DNA of 64,000 nt from Zoogloea sp041908905 (GCF_041908905.1 NZ_JAYREK010000012.1:1-64000); one strand, 5' to 3'; shown: positions 1 through 9,307, counted from the stretch's first letter. The notes: generated from the letters alone by a model not told the origin. Translations and numbers: made by a program.

Positions 1-120
1 ACGCACTACCTCCCGAACTATCTGGGCTGGCGCCGGGCACTCGACACGCGCCGACTTGATACGCCCGACAAGATGCTCCTCGCCGCTATCGGAGTATTTC
101 CACAGGCAACGGTGACATAG
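1..120 (+). CDS. C-terminal fragment of a probable transposase (partial, cut by window edge)
   Basis: An open frame enters from the left edge and stops at TAG 118-120, giving 39 residues with the string HYLPNYLGWRRAL near the start and ending FPQATVT. The LPNYLGWRR-type ending resembles the C-terminus of insertion-sequence transposases, but I cannot assign an IS family from this fragment. Only 24 bp separate the stop from the MFS start, so any IS terminal repeat would have to lie in 121-144, where a T-rich stretch is visible. It could also be the tail of another protein. Confidence 0.4.
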   Translation, partial: THYLPNYLGWRRALDTRRLDTPDKMLLAAIGVFPQATVT

Positions 121-144
121 CCTTTTGTTTTTGCGCCCCGCCCG

Positions 145-1326
145 ATGCACTCAACCGCCTCCGACACCCGCCAGCTGCTGTTCCTGCTGACCCTCGCCGC
201 CTTTGCGAGCTCGGCGTCGTTCCGCGTGTGCGACCCGATGCTGCCCGGGCTGGCCGGGCAGTTCGGCGCCTCGACCGCCGAGGTGGCGCTGATCATCACC
301 GGTTTCACCATCGCCTACGGCGCGATGCAGCTCGTTTACGGCCCCCTCGGCGAACGCTTCGAACGCTTCACGATCATCACCCGGGCCACCGCCCTGTGTG
401 CCGTCGGCAGCGTCGGCGCCGCGCTGGCGCCCAGCCTGGAGCTGCTCACCGCCTGCCGCATCCTGACCGGCGTGGCGGCGGCGGGCATCATCCCGATGTC
501 CCTCGCCACGGTCTCCGACCTGATCCCGGCCGACCAGCGCCAGGCCACCCTCGCCCGCCTCTTCTCGGGGCAGATCCTCGGCATGGTGTTCGGCCAGGTG
601 CTGGGCGGGCTGTGCGTCGACCTCGGCCTGTGGCGGCTGGCCTTCGGGGTGCTCACCGGGCTTTATCTGCTGATCGCCTTCGCCCTCGGGCGTCAGGCCC
701 ACCTGGGGGCCGCGACCCGCGGCGGCGGCCCCTCCGGCGCCAGCGTGGCCAGCCTCTACCGGACGGCCCTGGGGCTGCTCGTGGCCGCCGAAACCCGGGG
801 CGTGATGGCCTGCTTCTTCGTGGAGGCGGCGCTGGTGTTCGGCGTGCTGGCCTTCCTGCCCCTCTACCTGCACCAGCACTTCGGGCTGGCGCTCGCCCAG
901 GCGACGCTGCCCCTGCTGCTGTACGGCGCGGGCGGCCTGCTGTTCTCGTTCGCGGCGGGGCGGCTGGGAGGACGGATGAACCACCGGGCGTTTCCGGTGG
1001 GCGCGGCGTGCCTGGTGGCGCTGGCCAACGTCGTGGCCGTGGTGGCGGCGCACCCGGGCTGGATCTTCGCCGCCGCGCTGCTGTCGGGCTTCGGCTACTA
1101 CCAGCTGCACAGCGCCCTGCTCTTCCAGATCACCCAGCGCGCGCCGGCGGCCCGCAGCCTGGCGCTGGCGCTGTCGATCTCACTGTTCTTCGTGGGACAG
1201 TCGGTGGGCGTCTTCGCCGCCGGCTGGCTGGTGGATCAGGGGCAGATCATGATGGTCTTCATCTCGGCAGCACTGGGCATGCCGCTGCTGGGCCTGGCGG
1301 TCGGCCGCCAGATCCGGCCGACCTGA
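145..1326 (+). CDS. MFS transporter, drug-efflux-like
   Basis: This 393-residue protein has about 12 hydrophobic segments and the major-facilitator pattern. It has a first transmembrane helix at about residues 10-28, the conserved PLGERFER loop between helices 2 and 3, and a second half starting near residue 215. It most likely exports small molecules across the inner membrane by proton antiport; the substrate cannot be read from sequence. The ATG at 145 has no clear ribosome site and lies 24 bp after a transposase-like stop, so a mobile element may have displaced the native promoter. It faces the kinase gene on the other strand, with 107 bp between the two stops. Confidence 0.8.
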   Translation: MHSTASDTRQLLFLLTLAAFASSASFRVCDPMLPGLAGQFGASTAEVALIITGFTIAYGAMQLVYGPLGERFERFTIITRATALCAVGSVGAALAPSLELLTACRILTGVAAAGIIPMSLATVSDLIPADQRQATLARLFSGQILGMVFGQVLGGLCVDLGLWRLAFGVLTGLYLLIAFALGRQAHLGAATRGGGPSGASVASLYRTALGLLVAAETRGVMACFFVEAALVFGVLAFLPLYLHQHFGLALAQATLPLLLYGAGGLLFSFAAGRLGGRMNHRAFPVGAACLVALANVVAVVAAHPGWIFAAALLSGFGYYQLHSALLFQITQRAPAARSLALALSISLFFVGQSVGVFAAGWLVDQGQIMMVFISAALGMPLLGLAVGRQIRPT

Positions 1327-1433
1327 CGCCGCAGGCGACTGCCCAGGCTCCAGGCCGGCGCTCGAGGCAACGCCGGGCCGCCCCACGTTTCCCTGCCCCC
1401 ACGAGGGGCGGGCTGGGCACTGACCTGGGTCGG

Positions 1434-3479
1434 TCAGAAGCCGGCGTCGGCCATGAAGCGCCGGCGCTCGGCGTCCTTGTCGATGTGGCTGGCGAGGGCC
1501 CGGCACAGGGTGTCAAGGCTGTTGGCGTTGCGGGACTCGCGGCGCACCAGCACCTTGGCCATCGGCCCGATGTAGCGCGCAAACAGCTTCTCCATGCGGG
1601 CCAGCTCGGCGTCGGGGATCACACCCGGCAGCACGCTGGTGGGGCCGCTGCGGGTGCCCGGCAGCTCGCTGCGGGGCGGGGGGAGTTCGCTGCGGGGCGC
1701 GGTGGACTCGCCGCGCATCTCGGTGGTGCCGGGCAGCGGGCGGGAATCCATGGTCACGACCGCCGCCAGGAAGGCCGTGCGGGGCTCGGACTCGGGGATC
1801 AGCGCGCCGAGGCGGCGGTGCAGGTCGAAGAGGTTGGCCGCGCGGGGCACCGTGCGGCGCACCAGCAGCTTGGCCATCGGGCCGATGTGCTGGGCCAGCA
1901 CCCGCTCGGCGTGCTCGATGGCGGCGGCATCGATCCCGGGCGGCGGCATGTCGCCCCGCTCGGCGGTGTCGGAACCACGCAGGCCGGTGGTGAGGTTCTC
2001 GTCGCGGAAGAGGTAGAGCTCGTGGTTGCGCCCCTTCGGATCGCGGTGCACGCCGAGGTAGCGGAAACGCTCGCCGACGCTGCGCCCCAGGTTCTGCATG
2101 ACCTCGACGTAGGAGCGCCCGGCCAGCACCTGCCCCGGCTCGGAGAAGCGCATGATGCGGAAGGCGATGGTGATGCCGTCGCCGAGGATGCGCGAGCGCC
2201 CGTCCGGCCCCGGATCGGGGGCCACCCGCACCGGGCCCAGGTTGATGCCCATATGCACGCCCAGGCCCTCGGCGGCGGCGGCATCGCTCAACTGCACCGC
2301 CGTGCGCAGGGCGTCCTCGGGGTCACCCACGCAGCAGACGGCACAGCCTTCCTTGGTGTTCACCACCAGGCGCGCGGTGGGCGAGATCTGCCCCAGCGCC
2401 TGGCGCAGCAGCCGGCCGAGCAGGGCCCGCCCTTCGGAGCGGGCGCCGGCGTTGTCGCTGCTGGCGGCCACGTCGGCGAACAGCACCGCGCCGATGAAGG
2501 CCCGCGCCTCGTAGGCCGACAGGCCGAGGGGCAGCGGCTCGCTGGGGGGCGGCTCGGGCGGCGCCGTCTCACCCACCTTGCCGCCCAGGCAGGCGCGGCG
2601 GAAATCCGCCACGCGGCGCGGCCGGTCGTCCTCGTCGGGCTTGAGGGCCCAGTCGATGGCGCGCAGCAGCTCGATGCCGAAGACCTCCCGGTTGCCGATC
2701 TCCGCCGCCGGCGGCATGGTGTCCTCGCGCAGGCGGGCGAAGGCCTCCATCGGCCGGTTGCCGGTGACCATCCAGTACATCACGCCGGCCAGCGCGTAGA
2801 GATCGGTCCACGGGCCCTGCTTGCCGTGGCGGTGGTATTGCTCGGCCGGCGCGAAGCCCGGCGTCAGCACCGCGGTCAGGGCCTGGTCCGAACCGTCGGC
2901 CTCGACCCGGCGGGCCGAACCGAAGTCGAGCAGCACCGGGGAGCCGTCGGCGCGGATGTAGATGTTCTCGGGCTTGATGTCGCGGTGCAGGAAGCCGGCG
3001 CCATGGACCACCTCCAGCCCGTCGAGCAGCGGGCGCACGATGCGCAGCAGCATCGCCTTGTCGAGGGGCAGACGGCCCACCAGCCAGCGCTGTAGCGGCT
3101 GGCCGGTTTCGTAGTCCATCACCATGTAGGCCGTCTCGTTGGCGCGGAAGTAACGCAGCACGCGCACGATGCCGGTGTTGTGGAAGCTCGCCAGGGCCCG
3201 GCTCTCGAGCAGGAAGCGCTGCAGACCGCGCTCGAAGCGGCGGCTCACGTCCGGCGAACGGGGGACCAGGGAAAAGCCCGCGCCCCGGGTGACGAGGTTG
3301 CGGGGCGCGTATTCCTTGATCGCCACCCGGCAGTCCAGGTGGGTGTCGTGGGCCAGATAGGTGATACCGAAGCCGCCGCCACCGAGCACCCGCTCGATGC
3401 GGTATTCGTTGAGGGCGTAGCCGACGCGCAGGGCGAAGGCGTCGCTATCCGCGGCAGCCGGGTTCAGCGCTTCAGTCAT
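1434..3479 (-). CDS. Ser/Thr protein kinase fused to a class III cyclase-like domain and two C-terminal IGPMAK modules
   Basis: The 681-residue protein begins with a eukaryotic-type kinase domain at about residues 25-300. It has a glycine loop GGGGFG, VAIK lysine 55, HRD at 165-167 and DFG at 185-187, so it should be active. A class III nucleotide-cyclase-like domain follows at about 328-480, with LFADV (Asp336) and GDGITIAFR. The expected second metal Asp (usual motif GD) is Cys379, so cyclase catalysis is doubtful. The tail holds two copies of a module of about 55 residues centred on IGPMAKLLVRR and IGPMAKVLVRR. No membrane segment is visible. It lies 13 bp after the DUF3365-HAMP gene and is probably co-transcribed with it, so that protein may provide its input. 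Confidence 0.85.
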   Translation of the reverse strand: MTEALNPAAADSDAFALRVGYALNEYRIERVLGGGGFGITYLAHDTHLDCRVAIKEYAPRNLVTRGAGFSLVPRSPDVSRRFERGLQRFLLESRALASFHNTGIVRVLRYFRANETAYMVMDYETGQPLQRWLVGRLPLDKAMLLRIVRPLLDGLEVVHGAGFLHRDIKPENIYIRADGSPVLLDFGSARRVEADGSDQALTAVLTPGFAPAEQYHRHGKQGPWTDLYALAGVMYWMVTGNRPMEAFARLREDTMPPAAEIGNREVFGIELLRAIDWALKPDEDDRPRRVADFRRACLGGKVGETAPPEPPPSEPLPLGLSAYEARAFIGAVLFADVAASSDNAGARSEGRALLGRLLRQALGQISPTARLVVNTKEGCAVCCVGDPEDALRTAVQLSDAAAAEGLGVHMGINLGPVRVAPDPGPDGRSRILGDGITIAFRIMRFSEPGQVLAGRSYVEVMQNLGRSVGERFRYLGVHRDPKGRNHELYLFRDENLTTGLRGSDTAERGDMPPPGIDAAAIEHAERVLAQHIGPMAKLLVRRTVPRAANLFDLHRRLGALIPESEPRTAFLAAVVTMDSRPLPGTTEMRGESTAPRSELPPPRSELPGTRSGPTSVLPGVIPDAELARMEKLFARYIGPMAKVLVRRESRNANSLDTLCRALASHIDKDAERRRFMADAGF

Positions 3480-3492
3480 GGTGTGCCCCGGC

Positions 3493-4365
3493 TCAGGAAT
3501 CGATCATCTGCATGGCCTTCTCCAGACTGCGACGCATCCGGTTGAAGGCGCTGGCCAGCACCGCCACCTCGTCCCGGCCGTCGTCCGGGAACTCGGGCTG
3601 ATCGAAATCGCCGGTGCTGATCTTGTCGGCCGCCGCCGACATGCGCGACACCGGCCCGATGATGAGCGCGGAGAGCATGAGGTTGAGCACCACCGAGACG
3701 GCCAGGAACACCGCCGCCAGCGACACCATGAAGGTGCGGAAGGCCTGGTTGGCGTTTTCGAGGGGCACCGACATGGGCACCGAGACCACCTGCGCGCCCA
3801 CCACCTCGTTGAGCTTCCAGCCGAAGCCGTTGGCGTTGCCATACACCTTGATCATGCTGGGCGGCGCCACCCCCGGCGTGCTGTGGCAGGGCAGGCAGGC
3901 GGCCGACTCGATGCGGATCGGGTGGGCGACATACAGCGAGCGACCGGTCGGCGTGTCGCGCTGGCCGGTGATCTCCTTGCTGTCGGGGCGGTTGCGGAAG
4001 TTGTTGACCAGGTCGGCCTCCCAGTCGGACGCCCGATCGCGGGGGTTGGTCGGGTTGAGGGTGGCTTCCTTGTAGTTGTAGTTGGGATACTTCTTGCGGA
4101 GCTCGGCGAGGGTCTCGGTGGCGGCGTAGGCCGGCACCGTCTGGGGCAGGAACTGCTCGTGCATGATCGAGTCGAGGTGCGGGCGCACCTGGGCGACGGT
4201 GTAGCCGCGGACCGCCAGCGCGGCCTCCATGACCAGGCGCGCCTCGGCGAGCACCTGTTCGCGGGCGTGCCGGAACAGCATGTCATGGGAGATGTAGCCG
4301 GCCACGCCGAAGCCGGCAAGAAAGACGCCCAGCAGGACCAGGTTGAACTTGAGGCGCAGACCCAT
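3493..4365 (-). CDS. Membrane haem-sensor protein: Tll0287-like (DUF3365) domain plus HAMP
   Basis: A 290-residue protein with an N-terminal membrane helix (about 7-25), a periplasmic domain of about 190 residues, a second helix near 215-240 and a HAMP linker. The periplasmic part carries CLPCH at 157-161, a c-type haem attachment motif, in the setting expected for Tll0287/DUF3365 domains. These are proposed to sense redox state or small gases. There is no output domain after HAMP; the next gene, 13 bp downstream, is the kinase-cyclase. I infer a two-gene sensor/effector unit. The ATG at 4365 follows GGGGAG at a short distance, and a GATACT -10-like box lies just upstream. Confidence 0.8.
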   Translation of the reverse strand: MGLRLKFNLVLLGVFLAGFGVAGYISHDMLFRHAREQVLAEARLVMEAALAVRGYTVAQVRPHLDSIMHEQFLPQTVPAYAATETLAELRKKYPNYNYKEATLNPTNPRDRASDWEADLVNNFRNRPDSKEITGQRDTPTGRSLYVAHPIRIESAACLPCHSTPGVAPPSMIKVYGNANGFGWKLNEVVGAQVVSVPMSVPLENANQAFRTFMVSLAAVFLAVSVVLNLMLSALIIGPVSRMSAAADKISTGDFDQPEFPDDGRDEVAVLASAFNRMRRSLEKAMQMIDS

Positions 4366-4526
4366 GAAAACTCCCCGAAAAGTATCCAGAACACCTTAAA
4401 CAGGTGACATTCTGGCACATTGCGGGGTGTTTCTGGGCTAGGACTTGCGCTTATTCAGTCCGGGAAACGCCGGCGGCGGCCACCCGTTGACGCGGTGCAG
4501 CAGCCGGCGCCCGCGGGAAGCCCGCG

Positions 4527-5804
4527 TCAGGCCTGGCTCTCGGCCGCGGCACCCTCTTCGGCGCCGGCCAGCGGATCGATCGGGAGGGTCAGCGCGAACA
4601 CCGTGCCCTTGTCCAGTTCGCTGCTCACCGTGATGCGGCCACGATGGCGTTCGATGATTTCCCGCGACAGGGTCAGGCCGAGGCCGGTGCCCTGGCCCAC
4701 CGGTTTGGTGGTGTAGAACGGCTCGAAGAGGTGGCTCAGCCCCTCCGGCGAGATGCCCTTGCCGGTGTCGGCCACGCTGACCCGGATGGTGGCCTCGTCG
4801 ACGCGCTCGGTGGTGACGGTGATCTCGCCCGAGCCCTCGATGGCCTGGGCCGCATTGACCACCAGGTTCATGAACACCTGGTTGAGCTGGGACGGGATGC
4901 AGTGAATATGCGGCAGGTCGCCATAGTGCTTGACGAGGGTGCAGTGGTGCTTGAACTCGTTGCGGGCGATGTTGAGGGTGGAGTCGAGCCCCTCGTGCAG
5001 GTCGGCCCACTGCCAGCGGGACGAGCCGGCATGGGCCAGGCCCTTCATGTCGGCGACGATCTGGCGGACCCGCTCGACGCCCTCCCGCGATTCCGCCAGC
5101 AGGTCGAGCACGTCCTGCTTGAGGTAGTCGTACTCCAGGCGCCGCATCAGGCTGCGCAGCTCGGCGAGGCGCTGCTCGACCGGCATGGGGGCATCGGCGG
5201 CGCAGGCGTCGGCGATGGCGAACAGGTCGTCGAGGTAGCGCTCCAGGGCCGCCAGGTTGGAGGCGACGAAGCCCACCGGGTTGTTGATCTCGTGGGCGAT
5301 GCCCGCCGACAGCTGGCCGATCGAGGCCATCCGCTCCGACTGCAGGAGCTGCTGCCGCGTGCTCTCGAGCTGCTGCTCGCCCTGCTCGGCCCGCCGGGCC
5401 ATGTGCTGGGCCTTGCGCTGCAGGCTGTCGCGGGCCGCCTTGGCGTCGATGTGGGCGCGGATGCGCGACAGGGTGACGGCCGCCCGGATCGGCTTGTGGA
5501 TGAAGTCGGCGGCCCCCAGCTCGAAGCCCCGCTGCTCGGAGTCGTCGTCGTGCAGCGCGGTGACGAGGATCACCGGGATCCCGCGGGTCGCCTCGTCGGC
5601 CTGGAGGCGGCGCAGCACCTCGTAGCCGTCCATTGCCGGCATCATCACATCGAGCAGGATCAGGTCGGGGCGCGGCTCGCTGCGGGCGATGCGCAGGGCG
5701 TCCTCGCCGGAGCCGCCCAGGCGCACCCGGTAATCGGGGCGCAGCAGCTCGCCCAATGTGCGGAGGTTGGTGGCGTCGTCGTCGACTACGAGTATGACTT
5801 TCAT
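4527..5804 (-). CDS. Response regulator-histidine kinase (REC-HisKA-HATPase)
   Basis: A 425-residue cytosolic protein. The N-terminal receiver domain has acidic residues DDD near 8-10 and phospho-acceptor Asp52 in LLDVMMP. A coiled linker leads to a histidine kinase core with His171 in GIAHEINNPVG and a GHKL ATPase ending in FYTTKPVGQGTGLGL. The order REC then kinase is reversed from hybrid kinases, so the receiver probably gates kinase activity. I chose ATG 5804, just before the receiver fold; an in-frame GTG at 5891 would overlap the upstream gene and add a non-receiver tail. The hybrid kinase gene ends 52 bp upstream on the same strand, so the two may be co-transcribed. Confidence 0.85.
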   Translation of the reverse strand: MKVILVVDDDATNLRTLGELLRPDYRVRLGGSGEDALRIARSEPRPDLILLDVMMPAMDGYEVLRRLQADEATRGIPVILVTALHDDDSEQRGFELGAADFIHKPIRAAVTLSRIRAHIDAKAARDSLQRKAQHMARRAEQGEQQLESTRQQLLQSERMASIGQLSAGIAHEINNPVGFVASNLAALERYLDDLFAIADACAADAPMPVEQRLAELRSLMRRLEYDYLKQDVLDLLAESREGVERVRQIVADMKGLAHAGSSRWQWADLHEGLDSTLNIARNEFKHHCTLVKHYGDLPHIHCIPSQLNQVFMNLVVNAAQAIEGSGEITVTTERVDEATIRVSVADTGKGISPEGLSHLFEPFYTTKPVGQGTGLGLTLSREIIERHRGRITVSSELDKGTVFALTLPIDPLAGAEEGAAAESQA

Positions 5805-5856
5805 GGATTCATCCTGGCCGGCCGCCCATACGGCATGCCCTTGAAAGGAGAAGGTA

Positions 5857-8800
5857 TCACGCCGCAATCCCACCGGCACGGACTCTGGCACGGCGCAGGG
5901 AAGCCAGCGCCGCGTCGAAGCGGAGCTGCTCGATCAGCCGGCCGACCTCGTCGAACTGGCTGGCCAGCGGGGTGCCGGCGAGCAGGTCCTGCAGCGCCCG
6001 GAAGCGCCCGAAGACATCGAAATCGTCCTCCGCGAGGAGGGCCTCGATCTCCACCACCAGCCCGGCGAGGCGGGCCCGGTCGATCTCCCGGGCGGTCGGC
6101 ACCGTCGTCGCCAGCCAGCGCCCCAGCGCCTCGCCCAGCGCCGGGAGCATCACCGGCTTGCTGAGGAAGGCGTCCATGCCGGCCTCGAGGCACTGCTCCA
6201 GGTTGGTGGTCAGCACGTTGGCGGTCAGGGCGATCACCGGCAGGCGTGGCCGTCCCTCCCGGGCCTCCCACTCGCGCAGCCAGCGGGTGGTGGCGAAACC
6301 GTCCATCTCGGGCATCTGGATATCCATCAGGATCACGTCGGGGATGTCCCCCGCCTGCAGCCGCTCGATGCACTGCAGGCCGTGGTCGACACAGGTCGGG
6401 CTGACGCCCAGCGCGTTCAGCATGGCCACCACGACGCGCTGGTTGTTCGGGTTGTCCTCGACGACCATCACCCGGCCGGTCAGCACGGCCACCGGCGGCG
6501 GCGGCCGCTCGTCCGACGGCGCCAGCGGCACGCAGGCCCCCGGGGCGAGCTCGACGCACACCCGGAACCAGAAGCGCGCACCCTCGCCTTCGGCGCTCTT
6601 CAGGCCCACGTTGCCGCCCATCAGCCCGGCCAGGCTGGCGACGATGGACAGCCCGAGCCCGGTGCCGCCGTACTGCCGGGTGGAGGAGTTGTCGGCCTGG
6701 GAGAACTGCTGGAAGAGCAGGTGCTGCTTGTCGGCCGGCACGCCCACGCCGGTGTCGGTGACCGAGAACTCGAGCTCCGTCAGCCCGTCGGCGACGCCGA
6801 CCTGGCGGCCCTCCACCCGGATGCTGCCGGTGTCGGTGAACTTCAGCGCGTTGCCCACCAGGTTGGACAGCATCTGCACCAGGCGCTGGCGGTCCGCCAG
6901 GCAGCACAGCCCCGCCGGCCCGCGCCAGGCCACCTCGAAGGCCAGCCCCTTGCTGGCCGCCTGCTCCTCGAAGAGCACCTCCACCTCGGCCAGCAGGCCG
7001 GCGACGTCGAGGGGCGCCGGGCGCAGCTCGAGCTTGCCGGCCTCGACCTTGGAGAAGTCCAGGATGTCGTTGAGCAGCCCCAGCAGCAGGCGCCCCGACT
7101 TGAGGATGGTCTGCACATACTCCTGCCGCTGGGCCTCGCTCAGGCCGGGGCGCTGCAGGAGCTGGGCCATGCCGAGGATGCCGTTCATCGGGGTGCGCAG
7201 CTCGTGGCTGACGATGGCGAGGAAGCTGCTCTTGGCGAGGCTGGCCTGCTCCGCCGACTCGCGGGCGGCGATCAGGCGGATCTCCCGGGAGATGTCCTGG
7301 ATCGCCTGCAGGCGGCCCTCCACGCCCCCGTGGGGTGCCGAGGTGGTGCGCACGATCACGTCGATCACCGAACCGTCGCGCTTGAGGTGGCGACAGCGGG
7401 GCAGCCAGCCGTCGGCCGGCTGGTCCTCGGGCGTGCAGCCCCCGAGGCCCGGCTCGAACGGGGCCAGCACGTCCGACAGGCGCATCTGCAGGAACTCCTC
7501 GCGCGACCAGCCGTAGTGGGCCACGGCGCAATCGTTGACCATCAGGAAGCGCAGGCTGGCGGCGTCGTACACCCACATCGGCAGCGGGCTGTCGTTGAAG
7601 AGGCGCTGGTAGCGGTCCTCGCTGGCCTTCAGGGCGTCGTGCTGGCGCTGGATCACCGCCGTCCGCCCGGTCATGCCGAGCATCAGGATCTGCAGCAGCA
7701 GCGCCAGCAGCAGGCCCGCCGCGCCGAGGGCCCAGACCATGCCCACCCGCTGCTCCCGGTGATAGATCTTGGCGGCATGGACCGACAACACCCAGTCGCG
7801 GTCGCCCATCCGCAGCGTGGTCTGCCAGCCCGGTGGCTGGTCGGCCAGGGCCGCCATGCCCGACGAGCGGTAGAGCACGTCGCGGCCCGCCGGCGCGCCG
7901 GGGTCGACGAGCTGGAAGGCCAGCCCCACCGGGACCTGGCCGCGGGTGGCGATGTCGATCATCTCGTCCACATTCACCACCGACGCGGCGAGGCCGAGCG
8001 GGCGCCAGCCCTGGCCGTCGGCGCGCATGCCGTACACCGGAAGGAGCTCGAGGATGCCGATCCGCTGGCGGCTGTCCTGCACCAGCTGGATCGGCGAGGT
8101 GACCGCCATCGCGCTCGAGGCCAGCGCGCGGCGGACCGCATCCTGGCGGGTCGGCTCGGAGGCGATATCGAAGCCCACCGCCGGCCGGTTCGCCGTCAGG
8201 GGCACGATATAGCGGACCGGCACGTATTCCCGCCGGGCGCCGGCCGTCACCAGCTGCTGCGCCTCATTCCGCTCGGTGATCCGGAAGCCGCCCCCCGGCA
8301 CGAGGCGGCCGACGGCCTGCTCGTAGGCCGGCCGCTCGGCGGCCTGGACGATGTCGTTGTAGCTGAGCGCCGAGATGTCCGGATCGTCGCGCAGGGAGAT
8401 GCGCGTGAAGTGCTCGAACTGGGCAAAGCTGAAATCCGGCGTCGCCTCGATGAAATTGCGCAGCGACGCGAGCACCTCCCGGTGGGTCACCAGGCGGTCG
8501 GCGATCGCCTGCGCCAGGCCCTCGCCATCGGCCTGCAGGCGGTTCTTGTGGATCTGCTGCTCCCACTGGCTGGCGCCGAAGAACGCCAGCCCGACCAGCC
8601 CCAGGGTGAGCAGCATCGGCACCACGAAGCGGCGCCGCCGGTCGCGCCACAGGGCGCTCCGCCCGTCGAGGAAGCACAGCGCCAGCGGGGTGAAGATGAT
8701 CACGCCGAGGGCGTCGCCCACGTACCAGTTCCACCACACGTAGGCGACCTCCACCGGCTCGATCATGCCCAGGGTGTACAGCGCCGTCACCGAGACCGAG

Positions 8801-9210
8801 GCGGAGATCAGGCAGGCCAGCAGGCCGCCACAGGCCAGGAAGCGCAGCGCATCGTGCTCGCGGGCCAGCTCGCGCCAGGCGCTGCCGATGGCCCACCGCA
8901 CCAACCACGCGCCGGCCCCCGCCTGGAGCATCGCCCCCAGCCCGGTGCAGGTGCCGACCGTGACGGCCGTCGCCAGCGGCTGGCCGATCACCAGCGCGTG
9001 GGGCAGGTTGAACAGCAGGGAGCCGAGGGCGACCCCCACCAGCCCCGGGCGGCCCATCCACAACACACCGGCCAGGGCGACGCCGGCGGCCGGAAAGATC
9101 GGGCTGGCAAAACCGGGGGCGATGGCCAGCAGCATGCTGACCGCGCCGAGCAGCGCATAGACGACGGCGAGCCGGCTCACCCCCCGCAGGGTCATGTGAA
9201 GCGAACGCAT
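5857..9210 (-). CDS. Hybrid histidine kinase: MASE1-CHASE-PAS-HisKA-HATPase-REC
   Basis: A 1117-residue membrane sensor. Residues about 1-200 are a multi-helix MASE1-like membrane domain. A periplasmic CHASE-type region follows (about 230-430), then a further helix, a PAS domain (LFNDSPLPMWVYD), HisKA with SHELRTPMNG, HATPase (DTGVGVP, YGGTGLGLS) and a receiver with MDIQMPEMDG. A helical tail of about 75 residues closes the protein and has no Hpt histidine. ATG 9210 is preceded by AGGGGGC at 9 nt and is preferred over GTG 9261. An AT-rich promoter region with a perfect TATAAT lies upstream. The signal is unknown. Confidence 0.85.
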   Translation of the reverse strand: MRSLHMTLRGVSRLAVVYALLGAVSMLLAIAPGFASPIFPAAGVALAGVLWMGRPGLVGVALGSLLFNLPHALVIGQPLATAVTVGTCTGLGAMLQAGAGAWLVRWAIGSAWRELAREHDALRFLACGGLLACLISASVSVTALYTLGMIEPVEVAYVWWNWYVGDALGVIIFTPLALCFLDGRSALWRDRRRRFVVPMLLTLGLVGLAFFGASQWEQQIHKNRLQADGEGLAQAIADRLVTHREVLASLRNFIEATPDFSFAQFEHFTRISLRDDPDISALSYNDIVQAAERPAYEQAVGRLVPGGGFRITERNEAQQLVTAGARREYVPVRYIVPLTANRPAVGFDIASEPTRQDAVRRALASSAMAVTSPIQLVQDSRQRIGILELLPVYGMRADGQGWRPLGLAASVVNVDEMIDIATRGQVPVGLAFQLVDPGAPAGRDVLYRSSGMAALADQPPGWQTTLRMGDRDWVLSVHAAKIYHREQRVGMVWALGAAGLLLALLLQILMLGMTGRTAVIQRQHDALKASEDRYQRLFNDSPLPMWVYDAASLRFLMVNDCAVAHYGWSREEFLQMRLSDVLAPFEPGLGGCTPEDQPADGWLPRCRHLKRDGSVIDVIVRTTSAPHGGVEGRLQAIQDISREIRLIAARESAEQASLAKSSFLAIVSHELRTPMNGILGMAQLLQRPGLSEAQRQEYVQTILKSGRLLLGLLNDILDFSKVEAGKLELRPAPLDVAGLLAEVEVLFEEQAASKGLAFEVAWRGPAGLCCLADRQRLVQMLSNLVGNALKFTDTGSIRVEGRQVGVADGLTELEFSVTDTGVGVPADKQHLLFQQFSQADNSSTRQYGGTGLGLSIVASLAGLMGGNVGLKSAEGEGARFWFRVCVELAPGACVPLAPSDERPPPPVAVLTGRVMVVEDNPNNQRVVVAMLNALGVSPTCVDHGLQCIERLQAGDIPDVILMDIQMPEMDGFATTRWLREWEAREGRPRLPVIALTANVLTTNLEQCLEAGMDAFLSKPVMLPALGEALGRWLATTVPTAREIDRARLAGLVVEIEALLAEDDFDVFGRFRALQDLLAGTPLASQFDEVGRLIEQLRFDAALASLRRARVRAGGIAA

Positions 9211-9301
9211 GGCAGGCAGCCCCCTAACCAGCCCACCCGTTTCGCTGCGTCGGCAGAGCACGCATTGACCAGACCAGGGCGATCGTTAAATTGAAAAATT
9301 T

Positions 9302-9307
9302 ATTATA
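9302..9307 (-). promoter_or_regulatory. Perfect -10 hexamer in an AT-rich intergenic block
   Basis: The minus-strand sequence at this site is TATAAT, inside a stretch (about 9284-9350) that is strongly AT-rich compared with the surrounding GC-rich DNA. It lies about 90 bp upstream of the MASE1 hybrid kinase start and after the stop of the haem-binding kinase gene. No good -35 box sits at 16-18 bp, so this may be an activator-dependent promoter. Confidence 0.4.

Noticed and set aside
228..3095. Large Arg/Ala-rich open frame overlapping the MFS and kinase genes
   Set aside because: This is a GC-driven shadow frame. Its composition is Arg/Gly/Ala low-complexity and it matches no fold.
4405..4425. 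Sigma-54 promoter
   Set aside because: TGGCAC and TTGC occur together but with one base between them instead of about five.
5857..6100. Hpt domain at the end of the MASE1 hybrid kinase
   Set aside because: No AHxLKG-type histidine helix is present; the tail is a different helical region.
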